Shown: positions 44,401 through 52,974, numbered from the stretch's first letter. The stretch is DNA of 64,000 nt from JALOAT01 sp041685115 (GCA_041685115.1 JAWLGK010000004.1:1-64000); one strand, 5' to 3'. Made by a program: numbers and translations. The notes: generated by a model from the sequence alone, not told the origin.

Positions 44401-44641
44401 CCGACAGATAATTCGCGCCGAGCAGTTCAGTCATCAGGGTCTGGCGGGAAATGGCGTCGACTTGAAGCTCTTCCTCTGCAATCAGCTGCCCGACCAGTTC
44501 AAGGCGCGAACGTGCCTTCTGGTCAGCCGAAGAACTGAATCGGTCGATGTAAAACCACCCCAGCGAGCCGAACGCCACCATTTCCACGAAGATCACCAGC
44601 AGAGCGATTTTCGTGATGAGACTGGTATGAAATTTCTTCAT
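41483..44641 (-). CDS. Membrane PAS-GGDEF-EAL c-di-GMP protein with C-terminal CZB-like domain
   Basis: A 1052-residue signalling protein. TM helices at about 10-32 and 163-188 bracket a periplasmic domain. HAMP (190-242), two PAS domains (250-360, 370-480), GGDEF 573-577 with RxxD site 564-567, and a complete EAL domain (EAL 702-704, DDFGTG 823-828, LKID 843-846, AEGVE 879-883) follow. Both domains look catalytic. After the EAL (950-1042) is a helical CZB-like region with Cys972, CNFGHW and an HMQVH motif (His999/His1003), known to bind zinc in chemoreceptors. It overlaps the upstream binding-protein gene by four bases, so that protein may provide its periplasmic signal. Confidence 0.92.
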   Translation of the reverse strand: MKKFHTSLITKIALLVIFVEMVAFGSLGWFYIDRFSSSADQKARSRLELVGQLIAEEELQVDAISRQTLMTELLGANYLSGMVVGGNGRVIVSSEPTYLGRTVHDVPGFNAALIADGSPDVQFIPGERLLTCIMRINGTRSSSVYHTVVTIDTQEILAEKRSIVIWGWSVSLAFILLSSVGIILLAHRFIGRRVDATLKVLKQVESGAMDARIPVTSRDEMGQLQIGINSMIGTLSTLLVGHRRNEEELSAILDSISEGLIAIDRDTHIVRFNGHARDLLSADAQMAVGRPLADYLPELSGEDIPPWLAALHDGETTENIRFERHGGTGERRFMTMDCGPVWGADQAIAGAVLVMRDITERQAAEEQLRLAASVFTHAREGIVITDTDGTIVNVNNAFTQITGYSREEVIGENPRVLKSERHDRDFYAAMWRSMREQGYWIGEIWNRRKNGEVYAEMLTISAVRDPGGKIRQFVGLFFDITLQKQQQQQLEYSAHYDSLTRLPNRVLLADRLHQAMKQAERRKELLAVVYLDLDGFKSVNDRFGHDMGDKLLVKVAQRMKEALREGDTIARLGGDEFVAVLVDLPEMSASEALLNRLLAAVNKRAAIDGIELQVTASLGVTFYPQTEEVDADQLLRQADQAMYQAKLAGRNRYQLFDTEQYRSVRGHHESVENIRRALDNREFVLHYQPQVNMRTGEIVGVEALIRWEHPERGVVSPAFFLPVIEDHPLTISLGEWVLDTALGQLEKWHASGLNISVSVNVSALHLQQANFVKRLQEILGAHPQIGPGHLKLEVLETSALNDINHVSQIIMACDSIGVSFALDDFGTGYSSLTYLKRLPASQLKIDQTFVRDMLDDPEDLAILEGTLSLATAFRRQVIAEGVESRAHGELLLQLGCDFAQGYGIARPMPAEKVRKWVATWRPYTTWADQPLVSREDLPLLFAGVELRAWMRHFEASLKDTELPPPPLDHFQCNFGHWLQHEGKTRYGSTPAYQEIKQLHMQVHTLAGQLLESQTQGDYPAAAAAFGGLHKLKDRLLATLQLLRRGEQKQQVG

Positions 44642-45927
44642 GGCGCGAAGCGCGGTGTTTCTTCCCAGCTCTCCAGGCGCGTTTCCCTTTCGTGGTCGTC
44701 CATGGCCTGCTCAGGCGAGATGCGTCCGAGTATTTCCATCCCCAGTTCCGGATGTTCCGATTGCGGATTCCAGCGGGCGATATAGATACTCTGCTGAATG
44801 TGATGACTCTGCGGGTTCATGTAAGCACCATCGTGCTGCATTCGCTCGGCGGCGGTCCAGCTCATGCTTTCGAGTTCTCTGATGACGGTGTGGTTGTCCG
44901 TGGTGCCGGCGCGCTTGACCGCGGTCAGCAATGCCTTGGCGCCCTGGTAACCGCCATGGACCACATCACCCGGGTAGTCGAGCTTGGTGTGACCATAACG
45001 CTCGCGATAACGCGCCACGAATTCTGCCGTGCCCGGAGTGTCAAGGTTCCACACCCATGTGGTGCCGAACAGCGGCCGCATGGTACCGGGCGCCATGTAG
45101 AGCTCCGGCCAGTCCACTTCGTTCAGCAACCAGAACTGACGTTTGAGCAGCGCCGGGTCCACCTGCGCGAAAAGCTTGATCTGATTGTCACCGGTGACCC
45201 CGATGATGACCACATCTGCGTCAGAGGCGGCGATCTCCGCGACGACTCGTGCCGGATCCGGCATCGCCTCGGGGACGACGATCTCGCCAACCACGGTGCC
45301 GCCGGCCTGAGCGATGAGCTTGCGGGCAGCGGCCGCATTGCTATGGCCGAACACATAGTCTTCGGTGAGCAGCAGGACGCGCTTCGAGGTGCGGTTGTCC
45401 AGTGCAAATCTGATCAGCGCGCGGTCGAAATTCGGACCGTGCGCATCGAAGGTGAACTTCGTGCGGTGTGCATCGGTGGTCGATTCGCTCAAGGATGAGG
45501 AACTGGTGTTGATGAAAATAACGCCGTGTTGCTGGCACACGGCGGACATGCTTGCCGCAATCCCCGAATGAATCGCGCCTACCATGAACGCAATGCCGGT
45601 CTGCTCGATGAGTTCGGTGGCAACCTGCGCGGCATTTTCGGCGTCCAGGGTAGGGTCGCGCGCGATGAGCACCACTTCACGTCCGAGCAGCCCGCCCTCC
45701 GCATTGATCTCGTCGATGGCCAGCTGAATGCCACGGCGATCCGCCTCCGCATGGGTGGCAAAACGGCCGGAGGACGGTGTGACATGGGCAATGAGAATGG
45801 GTTTGGGACCCGAAGTGCCTGCCGCGCTTTGCGGGCCAGCCAGCGGCGTTTCGTCCGGGGCCAGGAAACCCCACGCCACCAGTCCACTGAGAACCAGGCC
45901 AAGCACTGCCAGACCAGCCTTTTTCAT
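44638..45927 (-). CDS. Periplasmic leucine-binding-type protein, sensor partner
   Basis: A 429-residue type I periplasmic binding protein of the branched-chain amino-acid (LivJ-like) class. The signal peptide is residues about 1-24. The fold starts with IAHVTPSSGRFATHAEADRRG and IQLAIDEINAEGG, has the LLTEDYVFGHSNAAAA and VVIIGVTGDNQIK cores, and ends with the second lobe. No permease or ABC ATPase follows, and its stop overlaps the start of the GGDEF-EAL protein (ATGA). That arrangement indicates a ligand sensor rather than an importer. Ligand unknown; an amide, amino acid or other polar compound is possible. Confidence 0.88.
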   Translation of the reverse strand: MKKAGLAVLGLVLSGLVAWGFLAPDETPLAGPQSAAGTSGPKPILIAHVTPSSGRFATHAEADRRGIQLAIDEINAEGGLLGREVVLIARDPTLDAENAAQVATELIEQTGIAFMVGAIHSGIAASMSAVCQQHGVIFINTSSSSLSESTTDAHRTKFTFDAHGPNFDRALIRFALDNRTSKRVLLLTEDYVFGHSNAAAARKLIAQAGGTVVGEIVVPEAMPDPARVVAEIAASDADVVIIGVTGDNQIKLFAQVDPALLKRQFWLLNEVDWPELYMAPGTMRPLFGTTWVWNLDTPGTAEFVARYRERYGHTKLDYPGDVVHGGYQGAKALLTAVKRAGTTDNHTVIRELESMSWTAAERMQHDGAYMNPQSHHIQQSIYIARWNPQSEHPELGMEILGRISPEQAMDDHERETRLESWEETPRFAP

Positions 45928-46042
45928 GTTCGTACCGTTTCTTCAGTCACGCGTCAAACCCGGGGCCCCAATGGTAACGCGAAGCACAGACGAACGTAAC
46001 AAAAGAAGAGCCTACCGAGTCACGAACTACAGCAGTTTCGGG

Positions 46043-46070
46043 AAAAATCCCGCACCGCACGGTGCGGTGC
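46043..46070 (-). terminator. Rho-independent terminator after the small membrane protein gene
   Basis: On the minus strand an 8-bp perfect stem GCACCGCA/TGCGGTGC with loop CCG is followed by GGGATTTTT. It lies just downstream of the 46088 stop. The remaining bases to 45928 must hold the promoter for the binding-protein gene. Confidence 0.7.
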
Positions 46071-46087
46071 ATTCTGATCTGTTTGGG

Positions 46088-46351
46088 TCATGCGGAATTC
46101 ACTGGGGAGGTGTTGTCGAGGGGTGTCTGCCGCCACCTCGTAATGCGACGCGTAGCCCACACCGAGACTGCGCTCGCCACCACCATCGACGCCAGCAGCA
46201 GCGGCCAGAGCCACAGCACCATTTCCCAGCCGACGGCGACCACCACGGTCTCCGCGCCACCGGTGTTCAGACTCAGGGCATACTGTCCAACGATGTGGTC
46301 GCTGTAGAGGATGAACAGCCCGATCAAGGCCGCATAGATGGCAAGGCACAT
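46088..46351 (-). CDS. Small two-helix membrane protein, unknown
   Basis: An 87-residue protein with two membrane helices: LAIYAALIGLFILYSD near the N-terminus and MVLWLWPLLLASMVVASAV at about 45-65, joined by a short loop, with a basic end (TRRITRWR). I do not recognise it. The start is uncertain: the frame is open further to 46468, with other ATGs at 46393, but the helix begins at 46351 and no clear ribosome site exists for any. It lies downstream of the sulfotransferase gene and before a good terminator. Confidence 0.5.
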   Translation of the reverse strand: MCLAIYAALIGLFILYSDHIVGQYALSLNTGGAETVVVAVGWEMVLWLWPLLLASMVVASAVSVWATRRITRWRQTPLDNTSPVNSA

Positions 46352-46430
46352 GCCTGTGATTCCGTGCAAGGGGGCGGTGCAGCTTAACGCCATCCCGGAC
46401 GGATTGGGAACGGTTGAAACGGCCGATGCA

Positions 46431-47258
46431 TCAAGGACTGATATTGCGCCGCCCCCCGGGCGGTCCATTCCGCAGCACTTTGGCCAGCCGGTAATACAGC
46501 GCGAACACGGGAGCGGTCACGCGCCGCAGGCGGCGACGCCAATCCGGGAGCACCGGCGCCGCAGACCGCGTCGTTCTGTCGTCACCTCCCGCAACCTCAA
46601 GGTAAAGCGCATCCAGGTCCAATGCCGTTACCCAGTACTCGATATCCCGGGCCTGCTCGGATGTGACCTTGGCTTTCCAGCGCTCCGGGTCAGCGCGCTC
46701 GCCGCGTGCCATGCGGGTGGCAAAGCGCACCACTGTCGCGTCCAGGGGCATGAAGCCGCGTGTCATGTCCTCCAGCGCCTGCACGGGCGCCGCCAGGAAC
46801 TTCTCGTAAACCATCACACGCGACGCATCGTCCCGTTCCAGCATGCGCTCGGTATCGTCCCGCCACAGCCGGGCCACGTGCTCCACGTCGGCGCGGACGG
46901 CGCGCCCCGAGAGTCCGCTCACGATGGCCGCACGCGGCGCCCGCAAGGTGTACACGAAGCGGGCATCGGGCAGGTGGGCCTGAATGAGCGCTTTGTGACG
47001 GATGTTGGACGGAGATTTTTCGACCAGCGTACGCCTGTCCGCGCGCAGCGCGTGCAGGAAACGTAGAAATTCACCGGGGGCATGGGGGCAGCGCGCGATG
47101 CCCTGCTCCGACTCGACCAGTCGTTTGAGGAAACCACCGATGTCACCCTCGTTCAGGCCATAGACCTGCGGGTCTTCGGTCAGACAGCGGAACAGGAAGG
47201 TGTTGCCGGAACCGACGGCACCGCAGACGAACAGGAAGTGCGGATATTCGGCGCGCAT
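46431..47258 (-). CDS. Sulfotransferase-family protein
   Basis: A 275-residue protein with the two PAPS-binding signatures: the P-loop-like FVCGAVGSGNTFLFRCL near the N-terminus, and VYTLRAPRAAIVSGLSG (3'-phosphate loop). VEKSPSNIRHK is the conserved internal segment. The family moves sulfate from PAPS to hydroxyl or amine acceptors. There is no membrane segment, so it is cytoplasmic. The strong AAGGAGG site five bases before the ATG supports the start. Acceptor unknown. Its neighbours are divergent. Confidence 0.82.
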   Translation of the reverse strand: MRAEYPHFLFVCGAVGSGNTFLFRCLTEDPQVYGLNEGDIGGFLKRLVESEQGIARCPHAPGEFLRFLHALRADRRTLVEKSPSNIRHKALIQAHLPDARFVYTLRAPRAAIVSGLSGRAVRADVEHVARLWRDDTERMLERDDASRVMVYEKFLAAPVQALEDMTRGFMPLDATVVRFATRMARGERADPERWKAKVTSEQARDIEYWVTALDLDALYLEVAGGDDRTTRSAAPVLPDWRRRLRRVTAPVFALYYRLAKVLRNGPPGGRRNISP

Positions 47259-47439
47259 TGTGCCTCCTTCCCTGGTGGACGTCGCCGAGCAAGTGTAGGG
47301 CGTAACCTCCGTCGCTGCCGTACCGGCCGTGCCCCCGCCACAGGCCGCCCGGGCGCCCCCCGTGGGTGAGGAAACAGTACCGCGCGCAGGCCGCCAGCGT
47401 TATAGTACGCGGGTCATTTAGCCGAAAACCGACGGAAAC

Positions 47440-48246
47440 TTGAACCCTTCGACGCTTCTGGGCATGCTGGGCGGTATCGTCTTGCTGGCGAGCATCATTG
47501 CGTTTTCGTCACAGGACCTCGATGTCTACCTGAACCTGCCCGGCCTGGGCATCGTCCTCGGCGGCACCGTCGCCGCCACCTTGTTGAGCTATCCGCTCCA
47601 CGAGGTAATACGTGTGTTCCGCAATTTTTCATTGGTGATGCGCAAGGAGCGCTATCACTACCGCGAGGACATGAATGAGATCGTCGACGTGGCCCGGCTG
47701 TGGTTCGCAGGTGATCTGACCGCTGTGCAGAACCGGCTCGATCAGACCCGCAATCCCTATCTGCGCACCGGCGTTCAGCTGGTCATCGACGACACCCCCA
47801 TCGAGGACATCAGCGATCTCCTGCAATGGCGCGTAGCGCGCATGCGTGCCAAGGAGCAGGCGGAAGCGCAGGTGTTCCGCACCATGGCCACCTACGCGCC
47901 CGCCTTCGGCATGCTCGGCACGCTCATTGGTCTCATCAACATGCTGTTCGCCACGAAGACCAGCGACTTTGCCATCATCGCGGCGAACCTGGGCGTAGCC
48001 CTCATCACCACCTTCTACGGCATCATTTTCGCCAATCTGTTGTTTCGTCCCATTGCCATAAAGCTGGAGCGCCGTACCGAAGAACGCGTGATGCTCATGA
48101 ACCTGGTGCTCGAGGGCGTCACACTCATGCGCAAGGGCCGCTCGCCCGCCTATATCCGCGAGACCCTTAACTCGTTCATGGAAAACCACGTGGACGAACT
48201 CCGCCAGGAGCGGCTCAGTGGAAAAAGCCGGCAAGCGAGACGCTGA
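47440..48246 (+). CDS. MotA-like proton/sodium channel subunit
   Basis: A 268-residue MotA/PomA-family protein with four membrane segments, a cytoplasmic domain (about 70-150) between segments 2 and 3, and the conserved APAFGMLGTLIGLINML at the start of TM3. Charged residues in the cytoplasmic loop (RARMRAKEQAEA) match the torque-region layout. The rare TTG start fits the family N-terminus; TATAGT at 47401-47406 is a candidate -10. The MotB-like gene overlaps its 3' end by 29 bp. No flagellar gene is nearby, so it might serve as a stator of a separate system or drive another energy-coupled process. Confidence 0.85.
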   Translation: MNPSTLLGMLGGIVLLASIIAFSSQDLDVYLNLPGLGIVLGGTVAATLLSYPLHEVIRVFRNFSLVMRKERYHYREDMNEIVDVARLWFAGDLTAVQNRLDQTRNPYLRTGVQLVIDDTPIEDISDLLQWRVARMRAKEQAEAQVFRTMATYAPAFGMLGTLIGLINMLFATKTSDFAIIAANLGVALITTFYGIIFANLLFRPIAIKLERRTEERVMLMNLVLEGVTLMRKGRSPAYIRETLNSFMENHVDELRQERLSGKSRQARR

Positions 48247-49060
48247 AGCTGCCCCAGGGGCGCCTGCGGTCATGGGCCAGGGCGAGCGCGAGGCCCTGCA
48301 CGCCGAAATGGCCTCGGCGCCGCATTTCTCCTCGCCCTGGAGCAGCGCGGCCGCGACGCCCGCCGACGTCACCCGTGACGACGAACAGGCCTGGATTCTC
48401 ACCTACCTGGACATGCTCACCCTGGTACTGGTGCTGTTCGTGGTGCTGCTCGCCTACACCGGGCCGGAGCAGGACGAAGGCCTTGCCTGGACACAGGGTT
48501 CGCTCATCGATTTCGTGAACTACCAGGACCCGAGCATCGAGCCTCCCCTCAGCAACATGCCGGGCGGCATGCGCGGCAACACCCCGGTGCAGCTACCCAT
48601 CCCGGAGCTACCGGGCGCCGAGCCCGCGCCGACGGCCGATCTGCACATCGACGGTGTGGAGGTGCATTCCGCGCCGGGGCGCGTGGAACTGCGCATCCGC
48701 GATGGCGTGCTGTTCCGGGTGGCCAGCGCCGATCTGCACGCCGACGGCGAAGGGCTTCTCGACCGGCTGGTTCCCCTGCTCTCCCACGTGCCCGGGCGCA
48801 TCGTCGTCGAAGGGCACACCGACAACCTGCCCATCGACAACGAAATCTTTCCGTCCAACTGGGAGCTTTCCACGGCACGCGCCAGCGTGGTGGTGCGTTA
48901 TCTCATCCGCCGCGGCATGCCGCCGCAACGTCTCCAGGCCAGTGGCTTCGCGGACACGCGACCGGTGGCAGACAACGAATCGCCCACGGGCCGTGCCGCC
49001 AACCGCCGCGTGGCACTGGTCGTTCACAGCGAGTCGTTACAGCCCGTACCGGCCCACTGA
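48218..49060 (+). CDS. MotB/OmpA-like peptidoglycan-binding stator subunit
   Basis: A 280-residue partner of the MotA-like protein. Residues 1-58 form a long cytoplasmic tail. The single membrane helix has the ion-binding Asp65 in WILTYLDMLTLVLVLFV. A Pro-rich periplasmic linker (about 95-140) leads to an OmpA-like domain (VVEGHTDNLPIDNE, NWELSTARA, GFADTRPVADN, NRRVALVV) that grips peptidoglycan. The GTG start has AGGAG upstream within the previous gene. The overlap with the MotA-like gene indicates a matched pair. Confidence 0.88.
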   Translation: MEKAGKRDAEAAPGAPAVMGQGEREALHAEMASAPHFSSPWSSAAATPADVTRDDEQAWILTYLDMLTLVLVLFVVLLAYTGPEQDEGLAWTQGSLIDFVNYQDPSIEPPLSNMPGGMRGNTPVQLPIPELPGAEPAPTADLHIDGVEVHSAPGRVELRIRDGVLFRVASADLHADGEGLLDRLVPLLSHVPGRIVVEGHTDNLPIDNEIFPSNWELSTARASVVVRYLIRRGMPPQRLQASGFADTRPVADNESPTGRAANRRVALVVHSESLQPVPAH

Positions 49061-49117
49061 GCTGCCTTGCCGAGCGTGACACCCCTCCGCATTCTCAACG
49101 CGATCTGAATACCCGCG

Positions 49118-50452
49118 TCACGGTCGCTTGTCCCCCAGCGTCGCACAGGCGACATCCCTTGCGGGCAGGATGCCGCGCTCCACGTAGATGGGCGTGACGA
49201 TGGCCCGCAGCCTCGGCAACCCACGGCCGAAGGCGATGGCGCCCAGCAGGCACAGGGCGCCGCACATGGTGACAGTGGCCGAGGCGCCGATGCGTGCCGC
49301 CACAGCGCCGGCGATGAGACTGCCGAACGGCGAGGTGCCGATAAAAGCAACCGTGTACAAGGCCATCACCCGGCCGCGCATGTCGTCGCGCACGAGGGTC
49401 TGGATGAGCGTGTTGCTGGAGGCCATGTGGAGCATGAAACCGATGCCGGTAAGCACCATGACGCCCAGCGACAGGACGAAGGAACTGGACAGACCGAGGG
49501 CCATGAGCCCCAGCCCGAAGGTGCCTGCGGCCAGTGGAATGAGGCGCCCGAGCCCAAGCACGGAACGGCGGGTGGCCAGGTACAACGCACCGCAGGTCGC
49601 CCCCACGCCGATGGCGCCCATGAGAAAGCCGAGGGTATGCGGCCCCCCCCCCAGGACCTCGGTGGCGATGACCGGCAGCAGCACAGCATAGGGCATGCCC
49701 ACCAGCCCGATGAGGGCGAGCAGCAGCAGGATGTCGCGGATGGGTGCAAAACGTCGCACATAGCTCAGGCCGTCCACCAGTTCCCGCAATACCTTGTGGG
49801 CGGCGGGCGCGCGGTGGCGGGACAGGCCCCGCATGGCCAGCAATGACGCGATCACCGCCAGGTAGCTGAGCCCGTCGAGAAAAAAACACCAACCTTCGCC
49901 GACCCAGGCGATTAGCATGCCCGCCACCGTCGGGCCGATGAGGCGCGAGCCGTTCACCATGGAGGAGTTGAGCGCGATGGCATTGGGGAGGTCCGCCCGA
50001 TCGTCCACCAAATCCACCAGCAACGCTTGGCGTGTGGGAATATCGAAGGCAACGATGACCCCGTGCAGCAGTTGCAAGGCAAAGACATGCCACACCTGGA
50101 TATGGCCGAACAGCGCCAGCGCCGCCAACGTGAACACCTGTAGCATGGCCAACACTTGGGTGATCACCAGCAGCCGGTGGCGGTCCAGCCGATCCACCCA
50201 GACGCCGGCGAGCGGCGCAAGCAGGAAGGCGGGCGCCTGACTGATGAACCCGAGCAGGCCAAGCATCTCCGGCGATTGGGTGAGCCGCCATATCAGCCAA
50301 TGGGTGGTCAGGCGCGTCATCCACGTGCCGATGAGCGACACGCCTTGCCCGGCGAAGAACAGTCGATAATTGCGATGCCCCAGCGCACGCAACATCGCGG
50401 GCAGGCGCGAGGCGGACGACGGAAACGACCTTCTTTGTTCAGGCGCACTCAT
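49118..50452 (-). CDS. MFS exporter (MFS_3/enterobactin-exporter type)
   Basis: A 444-residue major facilitator of the MFS_3 group (GHRNYRLFFAGQGVSLIGTWM at the N-terminus, DIPTRQALLVDLV and LIGPTVAGMLI in the middle). It has about 12 membrane segments. Siderophore and other exporters belong here, but the substrate is not evident. The ATG at 50452 was chosen over an ATG seven codons upstream; neither has a strong ribosome site. The coding sequence contains a run of ten G (C on the plus strand, 49643-49652) in LGGGPHT, a spot where slippage could switch the gene off. Confidence 0.85.
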   Translation of the reverse strand: MSAPEQRRSFPSSASRLPAMLRALGHRNYRLFFAGQGVSLIGTWMTRLTTHWLIWRLTQSPEMLGLLGFISQAPAFLLAPLAGVWVDRLDRHRLLVITQVLAMLQVFTLAALALFGHIQVWHVFALQLLHGVIVAFDIPTRQALLVDLVDDRADLPNAIALNSSMVNGSRLIGPTVAGMLIAWVGEGWCFFLDGLSYLAVIASLLAMRGLSRHRAPAAHKVLRELVDGLSYVRRFAPIRDILLLLALIGLVGMPYAVLLPVIATEVLGGGPHTLGFLMGAIGVGATCGALYLATRRSVLGLGRLIPLAAGTFGLGLMALGLSSSFVLSLGVMVLTGIGFMLHMASSNTLIQTLVRDDMRGRVMALYTVAFIGTSPFGSLIAGAVAARIGASATVTMCGALCLLGAIAFGRGLPRLRAIVTPIYVERGILPARDVACATLGDKRP

Positions 50453-50520
50453 GCTTTGATTGTCCAGGCACATGGCATGCCTGTGGTTCTTTGCCGCACG
50501 GTAGGCGCGGCCACGGGCGG

Positions 50521-51594
50521 CTAGAGCTCCCCTTCGGCATCGGGCGTATTGAACTCGCGCACGAAGATTTCCCAGAATGCGACGAACAAGGCCGCAATCA
50601 GCGGCCCGATGACAAAGCCGTTGATGCCGAACAGCACGAAGCCACCCAAGGTCGACAGCAGCACGACGTAATCGGGCAAGCGCGTGTCGCGCCCCACCAG
50701 CACCGGCCGCAGGATGTTGTCGACCAGCCCGATCACACCCGCACCGAAGGCCGCCAGGATCAGTCCCTGGCCCCATTCCCCTACCGCAAACAGGTAGACG
50801 GCCACAGGCGCCCAGATCAACCCCGCACCAACCATCGGAATGAGTGACAGCACGGCCATCACCACACCCCACAGCAAGGCGCCGTGGATACCGAGCAGTG
50901 CGAAGATCACTCCGCCCAGGGTTCCTTGCACCGCAGCCACCACCAGATTGCCCTTCACGGTGGCACGCGTGACCTCGGCGAACTTGCTGATGAGCAGATG
51001 CTCCCGTTCGTCACCGAGCGGTAACGCACGCACCACCTGCGCCACCAGCCGGTGACCGTCGCGCAGCATAAAAAAGGCCACGTACAGCATCAGCGCCAAA
51101 TGCACGAAAAAGATCACCGTGCCCTGGCCGATCTTCACCGCATGCTGGGCCAGTTGGCGGCTGGCGGCGATGGCGGCGCCCGACAGCTGTTCCTGCAACG
51201 CCTCGAAGGAAAGATCCAGGCTCTCCAGCACGGCCTGTATGGCGGGAAAACCGTGTCGTATCGTTTCGACGTATTTGCTCGGATTCAGTTCGCCACTTTG
51301 CAGGCGGTGATAGATGTCCGCGCCCTCCTGAAGGAACGAGACCAGCACCACCAGCGTGGGGATGATGCCCACCAACAGGCACAACGCAAGCGTCGCCAGC
51401 GCCGCCAGGCTGGGATTGCCCCAGCGGCGGGACAATGCGTCATTCATGGGATGAAACACCATGCCGATGATGCAGGCCCAGAACACGGCGGTGAAGAACG
51501 GCTTCAGAAGATACAGGAACAACAGCGTCACCAGGACGAGCGCGATGAGAAACGAACGCTGTTCCAGCCTGCGCCGGGTGAATCCATCCAACAT
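50521..51594 (-). CDS. AI-2E family transporter (YdiK/PerM-like)
   Basis: A 357-residue membrane protein with about eight segments. The family pattern is clear: an N-terminal helix, a cytoplasmic helical domain around residues 100-160, then VKGNLVVAAVQGTLGGVIFALLG and the C-terminal VDNILRPVLVGRDTRLPDYVVLLSTLGG. Family members have been linked with autoinducer export and with sodium/proton exchange, so the substrate remains open. It lies 68 bp upstream of the MFS_3 gene on the same strand. It is divergent from the alcohol dehydrogenase. Confidence 0.88.
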   Translation of the reverse strand: MLDGFTRRRLEQRSFLIALVLVTLLFLYLLKPFFTAVFWACIIGMVFHPMNDALSRRWGNPSLAALATLALCLLVGIIPTLVVLVSFLQEGADIYHRLQSGELNPSKYVETIRHGFPAIQAVLESLDLSFEALQEQLSGAAIAASRQLAQHAVKIGQGTVIFFVHLALMLYVAFFMLRDGHRLVAQVVRALPLGDEREHLLISKFAEVTRATVKGNLVVAAVQGTLGGVIFALLGIHGALLWGVVMAVLSLIPMVGAGLIWAPVAVYLFAVGEWGQGLILAAFGAGVIGLVDNILRPVLVGRDTRLPDYVVLLSTLGGFVLFGINGFVIGPLIAALFVAFWEIFVREFNTPDAEGEL

Positions 51595-51810
51595 GTGTTG
51601 GCCGTCTTCCAGGTTGAAAGTGAAAACCCATTCTGCGCGCGCCCCCCCGTACGGGGCAACCCGCGCACGTCACACCGACATATGCCCGCAGTGATTGATC
51701 CTGCTTCCGCGTGACATAGAGTTATCGAAAGGCATAGGCGCGACGCGCCGCTGCCGCGCCTTGCAGCGGCCAGCGCAGTGACACCTCACGACAACTGCGG
51801 GGTAAAACTC

Positions 51811-52908
51811 ATGGCCGCAATGATGAAGTCGTTGGTATTCGTTGAACCCGGTCGTATCGAGCTGGCCGACAAACCGATCCCGGACGTGGGGCCGAACGAC
51901 GCATTGATGCGCATCACCACCACCACCATCTGCGGTACCGATGTGCACATTCTCAAGGGCGAATACCCGGTGAAGAAGGGCCTGACCATCGGCCACGAAC
52001 CGGTGGGTGTCATCGAAAAGCTCGGCAGCGCGGTGGTGGGCTACCAGGAGGGTCAGCGCGTGATTGCCGGCGCCATTTGCCCGAGCTTCACCTCCTATTC
52101 CAGCCAGGACGGCTTTCCGTCCCAGGACGGCAGTTATCTGATCCCGTCCGGCCAGTGCGGCCTGCACGGCTACAAGGCTACCGCGGGCTGGCGCTTCGGC
52201 AATCTCATCGACGGCACCCAGGCCGAATACGTGCTGGTGCCCGATGCTCAGGCCAATCTCGCCCCCATCCCGGACGGGCTGACCGACGAGCAGGTGCTCA
52301 TGTGTCCGGACATCATGTCCACGGGCTTCAAAGGGGCGGAGAACGCGAACATCCGCATCGGCGATTTCGTGGTGGTGTTTGCGCAAGGCCCCATCGGCCT
52401 GTGCGCCACTGCGGGCGCACGGTTGCTCGGCGCCACCACCATCGTCGCCGTGGACGGCAATGATCACCGGCTTGGCATTTCAAAGGTCCTGGGTGCCGAC
52501 GTGACGCTCAACTTCAAGAACTGCGACGTGGTGGACGAGGTGATGAAACTCACCGGCGGGCGCGGTGCCGACTCGTCCATCGAGGCGCTGGGCACCCAGT
52601 CCACCTTCGAATCGGCCATGCGCGTGCTGAAACCTGGCGGTACGCTCTCCAGCCTCGGTGTGTATTCGACCGACCTGAAAATCCCCCTCGGCCCGTTCGC
52701 GGCAGGTCTCGGCGATCATCAGATAAACACCGCCTTGTGCCCGGGCGGCAAGGAACGTATGCGGCGCTTGATCAACGTGGTGGAGTCAGGGCGCCTGGAC
52801 CTGAATGTCCTGGTCACCCACACCTACAAACTGGACGACATCGTGGCCGCTTATGACTTGTTCGCGAACCAACGCGAAGGCGTGCTGAAGGTAGCCATCA
52901 AGCCGTAG
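51811..52908 (+). CDS. Zinc-dependent alcohol dehydrogenase
   Basis: A 365-residue medium-chain dehydrogenase. The catalytic zinc ligands are Cys41 in TTICGTDVH and His62/Glu63 in IGHEPVG. The four-Cys structural-zinc loop of horse-liver type enzymes is absent, as in TADH-like secondary alcohol dehydrogenases. The cofactor fold has FAQGPIGLCATAGARLLGA, then VAVDGNDHRLGISKVLGAD. It interconverts alcohols with ketones or aldehydes. I start at ATG 51811, which has GCGGGG upstream, instead of the upstream GTG at 51778. It stands alone; a bidirectional terminator follows its stop. Confidence 0.88.
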   Translation: MAAMMKSLVFVEPGRIELADKPIPDVGPNDALMRITTTTICGTDVHILKGEYPVKKGLTIGHEPVGVIEKLGSAVVGYQEGQRVIAGAICPSFTSYSSQDGFPSQDGSYLIPSGQCGLHGYKATAGWRFGNLIDGTQAEYVLVPDAQANLAPIPDGLTDEQVLMCPDIMSTGFKGAENANIRIGDFVVVFAQGPIGLCATAGARLLGATTIVAVDGNDHRLGISKVLGADVTLNFKNCDVVDEVMKLTGGRGADSSIEALGTQSTFESAMRVLKPGGTLSSLGVYSTDLKIPLGPFAAGLGDHQINTALCPGGKERMRRLINVVESGRLDLNVLVTHTYKLDDIVAAYDLFANQREGVLKVAIKP

Positions 52909-52924
52909 GCAGTCTGGAGGCCTG

Positions 52925-52959
52925 AAAAAAAAGAACCCCGCCGAAGCGGGGTTCTCTTT
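52925..52959. terminator. Bidirectional rho-independent terminator
   Basis: A 10-bp stem AGAACCCCGC/GCGGGGTTCT with loop CGAA at 52932-52955 is bordered by an A-run on the left and CTTT on the right. It separates the convergent alcohol dehydrogenase and cold-shock genes and can serve both. Confidence 0.92.
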
Positions 52960-52974
52960 GGAAGCTATCGCGCC

